From Archegozetes longisetosus (taxonomy: Eukaryota > Arthropoda > Arachnida > Sarcoptiformes > Trhypochthoniidae): DNA of 64,000 nt. The notes beneath the pieces are model-generated. The model had not been told where the DNA came from. It did no database searches and saw only the letters and a program-made list of their open reading frames with translations. The stretch spans positions 1,948,001-2,012,000 of the forward strand of contig JAEMBT020000002.1 of NCBI GenBank assembly GCA_018873245.2. Direction: 5' to 3'. A program made the translations under genes and the position numbers. Positions 58,822-64,000 of this stretch are shown piece by piece (the first letter of the stretch is position 1; each line of letters begins with the position of its first letter).

Positions 58822-61190
58822 CAGCCTGACCACATCTCTTTCGCCAATTCCTTGATTTTTTCAATAAAAACTGAATAATTACCTGGACATTCCGGGACAT
58901 CAAATTTATTGCCATTTTTTAAGTAAACATTACTTTCTATCATATTTAGTATCATTTTTAGCGGCTTTGATTAGATTTTCGTTATTTAGTACAAAATTTT
59001 CAAATTCACAGCAATTCATTGAAAAATTAATTTTAGTATATATTTCAGCTTTAATTGTGTCCTCATTTATTCAACCTCGGTCATCTTTCAAACCTTTTTC
59101 ATTGTGCTAAACACGCTTTCTATGAAATCACTCGCTATTGGGATTGTGTAAACAGTTTCAACAACTTTTGTTAAATTTGGTAAATCTGAGCTTTATCTTC
59201 AGAGTTAAACATCATTAAAAATTCATTGAATAAACTGATTTCATCGAACATCTTGTCGCGATTCACTTTCATATTCAATACATTCAAGATTTGATTGATA
59301 TTTTCATAATCAAGTTTGTCGTCCAAATTAAGGACTTTAAAATGTTTGAAAATAGATTATTCAAAATTAAAATGCTTTTCTAAATAATCCAGAGCCCTGT
59401 CATAGCATTTCCATGCTTCACATTCAAAAGTCTCACGTTCAGAAACAGATATACTCTTGAGGTAATCATTAATATTAGAGCCAAAAAACTCATGTTTACG
59501 TCTATTTTTCAATTGTATTTTCAACTTCATCATTATGTCATATAAATTGCTTGAATTGACTTCATTACTCTGCTAAAGTTCTAAATTCTGGTGAAATATT
59601 TTCATTAGATGTTTAGTAAATTCTAAATATAGATCAGAACTATTCAATCTATTCATTTTTACACCCCAAACAAATTCAACTATAACTTTATGACAATTAT
59701 CCGTACCGATTCCTATAAAATAGTTTTTAATTTCTGTAGAATTTTTCAACAAACGCTCTATTGCTGGAAATAGTGAAAGCCAACGAGTAGGGACATGTTT
59801 TAGTATTTTCTGGAACTCTGTTCCACTGAACTCGTAGCAAGACTTGAGAGATTCGATACGCTTTGCAGAATTTGAAAAATGTGCAAATATTTTGATGATA
59901 AGATTTTCCATATCTAAGTCCAGTTTCATTAAGGAATATTTGGTCGTATTATGAATTAAATGACAATTACAATTCGCTTTTACTATAAAATTATTTTCTG
60001 ACTTGAAGTTTTCATAGACTGAATGATAATTACCATAATTTTCATTTGCATTTTCAGCACTATAAGCAATTACTTGATTTTGATTCAACTCATTATTGAC
60101 TAAAGATTTCTTTAATTGATCATAAATAGCATCAGATTTTTCATTTGAGTCTTCGTAGAAATCAAGTACGAAATTGAATATCCGATTAGTTTTATCAAAA
60201 TACTGAATACCGATTGGAAATAGTTTAATGCTTTCCTTATTAGAAGAATCGCTTGCTATTGAAAATGCTTTACCTCTAGTTTTATTCAAATGAGATTTGA
60301 TAGAAGCTGGAGACAGAACGTTCTTCACTATAGCTTCCACTTTGGTTCGACCACAACGTAATCCTCTGGCAATCAGTAAATAAAATTCTGAATTAATTTG
60401 TTACCACAGTCAGTCGATCGGTAACTCAAGTGATGACTTACTGAATGATATGCCAGACACACCTCTGAGACAACTATAGATTTGGTTTCACTTGAATCAC
60501 ATTTAGCTATGAAATTACCTAACGCTGAAGACATTTTGGCCGAATTCACATTTGATTCGTGTGATTTCGATTTTCTGTGTGTATTGACAGCTGAAATGCC
60601 TTCGTATTTAATTGTGAATTGAGTTTTACATAATATACAATTAGCTTTGAAGTCATCAACTTTTCTCAGCCAATCTTTATATCCAACTTTCGAAAGTCAT
60701 ATGTCCTGGAAATAAGTCAATCTCTTCTTTGATTTTTTTTTGGCGATTCATTAATAGTTCGTTTGTTTGACATGATATTAGTTTGTTAGCAATTAATTGA
60801 TATAATAATAAATAATTTCAGTATTTATTGAAAACAAATTTTAAATCTTTAGCGAAATGTAAATTATTTGTTCAGAAAATATAGTAACATTATATACTAT
60901 TAGTGTGAACATTAGCAACAAATAATTATGAGTAAATGCATGATTACTTCAGGATTCAGCTATATTTTATGCCTATTTTACAGTTTTGTTTTAGTATTGA
61001 TATAGAGTAATGATAAGTACATTTACATTCTTTTAATACAATTTCGAAAAATCTATTTTTTTAAACATTTTGTGAAACATTTGTCATTCCTGGACACTTG
61101 TATGTCAAGGAATGGTCCATTCCTTCAACCTGGACACAGTTCACGATTCCTGGACTGTTAAGGTCATTCCGGGACATGTGGTCAGGCTGG
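58822..61190. mobile_element. hAT transposon, 2369 bp with perfect 8-bp duplication
   Basis: The ends CAGCCTGACCACAT and ATGTGGTCAGGCTG are perfect inverted repeats. The flanks GTTGTACG (58814-58821) and GTTGTACG (61191-61198) are an exact target duplication. The right subterminal 110 bp hold repeated ATTCC(T/G)GGAC words, probably transposase binding sites. It carries a broken transposase on the minus strand. The clean duplication indicates a fairly recent insertion, yet the coding part is already damaged, so it may have moved by a helper. Confidence 0.9.
58860..60773 (-). pseudogene. hAT transposase, disrupted
   Basis: Reads from the ATG at 60773 to about 58860 on the minus strand. A BED-type finger (DWLRKVDDFKANCILC followed by the TH...SKSH pair) lies at about 60690-60560. 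The longest open part, 59573-60340, carries SIASDSSNKESIKLFPIG, the NCNCHLIHN segment and HVPTRWLSLFPAIERLL. The C-terminal dimerisation-like piece ECPGNYSVFIEKIKELAKE is near 58850-58920. Frames change several times and stops interrupt, so no full enzyme can be made. The hAT catalytic pattern is consistent with the KRAB-zinc-finger-862-like group, but the subgroup is not certain. Confidence 0.8.
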
Positions 61191-61347
61191 TTGTACGTGT
61201 CTTGATACTCAAGTGCAATCAATTTGGTCTGATTTTAATACTCAATATACTTTTGTTGTCCCCTAAGTGTTATTAGACAAGTCATTATGACTGGTTTAAA
61301 AGTTGATACTTAATAGGTAATAAAAATTAAAACTTCGAACTGTATAA

Positions 61348-62117
61348 TACTGATGAGCAAGTCCAAGTCTTCAGATCTTTATGAAAGACTCGGACCTCAA
61401 GACCTCGACTTCAATACGAAACAAACTCATTTCATGCATAACAACTTAAAACATGTGGCAGAAATACTATCACATTACTTAAACGAACAATTTAAACACA
61501 AATCATTTGCCATTGTTTTAGACTTTATTTCTATCTTATAATAAAAAACTTGTAATTAATTATGTCCAAAATGAGTGAAATAGACATTATAGAAGTTTTG
61601 ATTCAGATGAATCTTATCACTCAATAGAATCATCCCAATTCTCAACACAATTGACAAAATCAAAACTTCAAATCATTTTAAAGCTTCTGAAAATAAAATG
61701 AGATACGGTTATTGTGGAAAAGATTTTTTCAGGTAGATCAGGATCAAGTACATTAAAAAGACATCTTAATAATGCACACAATTAGTCTGAGCCGAAAAGT
61801 ATGAAAACAATAGATATGTTTCAAAAGCAAAAGCGCCTGAAGAACTCGATCCTAATGAAGAACTCATAAGTTTTTTGGTTTGTAGTGACCACCCATTCAA
61901 TACTGCGGCCAATGTTCTGCTGAAGAGTTAAATTTTATTTGAGTTTTAAAGGGAGTCCGAGTTCAGGACATGAGTTCTTTATCAAAGACTCGGACTCGGA
62001 CCTCTAGCTCAGGACTCGGACCTGGACTTATGTTAAATATAAGTACCCAGACTCAGACTTTAGGACCCCAGGTCCCAGATCTTTAATCGTTTTGAGGTTC
62101 GAACTCGCTCATCAGTA
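61348..62117. mobile_element. Internally deleted hAT element, 770 bp, 8-bp duplication
   Basis: The ends TACTGATGAGC and GCTCATCAGTA are inverted repeats. CTGTATAA occurs on both sides (61340-61347 and 62118-62125). Inside, at about 61700-61790, a BED finger remnant reads CGK..FSGRSGSSTLKRHLNNAH, followed by ELISFLVCSDHPFNTAANVL, as in the N-terminal third of hAT transposases. The catalytic part is gone. The GACTCGGACCT word is repeated near both ends (61385 and 61975-62030). The 62-codon frame starting at 61353 lies inside the terminus and is not a host gene. Confidence 0.8.
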
Positions 62118-62125
62118 CTGTATAA

Positions 62126-62930
62126 AGAGTACATTCGTGTGTGGGGTACACTATTTTCGGTCCGCTGAGTGTACGCCTTATACAGGTTTCACTCTATTTT
62201 CACGTGTTACCATTTAATGCAATTAAAAATGAGAAATAATTTTCCAAGTTTAAGAAAAATTTCGAGAACTCGAGAACTAATTAAATGCCAAAAACTTAGA
62301 AATCTCTTAGCCTTTTATAGCTCCAAAACTAATCAAAGACAAAAGTTGTTAATTAGCACGAAAAATAAGATCAAAGTAATAGTCACACAAAAAAGTAACA
62401 ACGGTATTCATGAACATCACTTAAGGCTTAAGTGTGACTTAACTAAATTGCTAGTATGAGAAGGAACACTTGTTTGAGTCTGAAATTCTCACAATTAAAA
62501 CTTAACTGCGCTGAGGTTCTATCGGTTGAATTTAGACAAAATCTAAAATACAAAACTATGGATTTTCAATTTTGAAAAGTCGCCCTTTACTTAAGTGTTA
62601 TTTGTGAATAAGGCTGTAAGAATCTTAAGAACAAACTTATTTTAGTAAAATTCGTCGAATATGGATCAGTATCGGTGATAATAATTAGTAGAACTCAAAT
62701 ACAGAGCTAGAATTTCAACCAATAATTGTTGTTATATTTGATAATATTTGAGAATATTGTGTCCAAGGATTTAGTAAATTCCATGATATTCCGGAATTTT
62801 TCTCATTCTCGTTTTTATTGGATACTGGTTTTTTATTCAAACAATTAATTTTGATTCTTAGGCAATAACAGATGAGACAGAAGTATAAAACTCGTCAAAA
62901 TATAGTGTTATAGACATGAATTACATTTAT
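62126..62930. other. Intergenic, no gene seen
   Basis: The 96-codon plus frame at 62169-62459 is rich in Lys, Asn and Arg and lacks family resemblance. I do not call it a gene. Confidence 0.4.
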
Positions 62931-63330
62931 AGTCTATAGAATACTATGCAGTATGCCATAAATGATTAACTGTTAGATTGAACAGTTGCTGAGATATGTT
63001 TGGAAATAAACTTGAATAGAATTATTGGGCAATCAATTTCCGTAAATTTTTCACACAATTTATCAATAATCTGAATATTTTTAAGGATTCTATGGATATC
63101 TTCTTTATTTGTTATCCTAATACTTCTGGTGAAACCATGCCGGACATCATCTCAAATGGCTTAAGATTTGATGGATTCATATTACTCTTGTAGTTGCAGT
63201 AATGAGTGATTTGTGATACGAAATATACAACTGTAACCAGAGCTACTATTAAGTTTCTGTGAGTTTCCAGATCGAAGAAATGACAGATTTCTCTAATGAT
63301 TAATAAAATATTGTGGTTACCACCGTATAA
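62931..63330 (-). pseudogene. Membrane-protein fragment related to 45400-45800
   Basis: Minus strand: HRNLIVALVTVVYFVSQITH, then SNLKPFEMMSGMVSPE and, after a frame change, ITNKEDI and further text matching the NREDIYKVL segment of the fragment near 45560. DNA similarity to 45380-45720 is visible throughout (CCGGACATCATCTCAAATGG against CCAGACATCATCTTAAATGG). Stops are present. Possibly one exon pair of a gustatory-receptor-like gene; the family is uncertain. Confidence 0.4.
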
Positions 63331-64000
63331 AAACTGTAATACTTCGAAAGGCTAACAATGAGCTTATTATAGAAATGAATAATCTATCGTGGGATCTATT
63401 TCTTTTGATCGGTCCATTTGGAAATGAAGATAAACCCCTCCTATATAAATGATTTTCTGACATATGATCGAAGAAAAAACAAGATCAAATGCGACATAAG
63501 ATAGAATGCGAGATAGAACCGAATACGATTTATTTTAGTCTAGATTAATTATATTTATATATTCTTATTTTCAATTTGATTGAATTTGTTCGTGAAACTA
63601 TATTTCTTCAAAGATTCGAATTGATTTTCTTACATATGAACTTACGTAATTATGATCGATTATTTCATATTTTATTGTATAAAAACTTATAAACTTTGAT
63701 TAGTTTAGGCTAGATAGATCTGTATCCCAATTGTTTTTAAAGTTGTTGACATGATAAATTCTACTTCATTTTCGTACTCGTACTTGAGGCACATTCAATC
63801 TTTTTGTTTTCAATACTATTGATTCGATTATTTTTCACTCGATATAACTTCTTTGATCTTATGTCGTAATACTTCTTAAACATAATGATTCAACCCTACA
63901 CTACATTGTATAACAGATCTGCGGCAATAAGATTTTGCTTCGCAATAGAAATTTAGCAAAATTCATCAGCAAATAATGCATATCTTCGGCGATATGCTAC
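63331..64000. other. Window end, no gene seen
   Basis: AT-rich. A short plus-strand piece around 63377-63430 (LIGPFGNEDK) resembles the end of the membrane-protein fragment near 45000 (LFGPFGSK) but in the opposite orientation. It is too short to call. Confidence 0.35.

Noticed and set aside
1-64000. CRISPR arrays, bacterial operons, riboswitches or terminators
   Set aside because: No regularly spaced direct repeats were seen, and splicing and promoters are eukaryotic.
1-64000. tRNA genes
   Set aside because: Only partial B-box-like words were found (within the SINE-like repeat); no complete cloverleaf could be supported by eye.

Overview
This window is nuclear DNA of an arthropod, most probably an acariform mite of the trombidid type (velvet mite or chigger). 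Genes are spliced with GT-AG introns of 64 bp to several kb. Promoters are TATA-type, one with a TCAGT initiator. The sequence is strongly AT-rich and packed with decayed DNA transposons. Two spliced class I terpene synthase genes of bacterial type lie beside serpin, SSUH2-like and Argonaute sequences. Terpene synthase-like genes of presumed bacterial origin have been reported from trombidid mites, which is the main reason for this placement. The species is not determined.

Layout. (1) 1-14114: an Argonaute region. A ~2.1 kb inverted repeat (1-2115 and 6155-8332) ends at both sides in a 5S rRNA-like sequence. Its loop holds a decayed N-PAZ Argonaute fragment. A second unit follows: 5S-like sequence (8478-8593), a diverged copy of the arm, a foldback element, and a nearly complete Argonaute broken by two in-frame stops and three frameshifts (11178-14114). 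(2) 14.1-24.2 kb: mostly gene-poor, with one two-exon secreted/transmembrane protein gene (18084-20726). (3) 24.2-33.3 kb: a duplicated serpin(+)/SSUH2(-) pair. One copy has a dead serpin and an intact SSUH2, the other an intact serpin and a dead SSUH2 fragment. (4) 35.3-55.4 kb: a ~6.6 kb segmental duplication carrying two complete three-exon terpene synthase genes, both predicted at 381 residues. They are separated by foldback elements and broken, possibly chemoreceptor-like exons. (5) 55.5-58.6 kb: a serpin pseudogene and an intact four-exon serpin. (6) 58.8-64 kb: two hAT elements with perfect 8-bp target duplications and a chemoreceptor-like fragment.

Genes judged intact: two terpene synthases, two serpins, one SSUH2-like protein and one small membrane protein. 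No operon-like organisation is expected or seen. The functional themes are possible terpenoid metabolism, extracellular protease control (both serpins have signal peptides) and a decayed small-RNA effector family. All coordinates were read by eye; exon joins were checked by reading frame and homology, not by transcript data.
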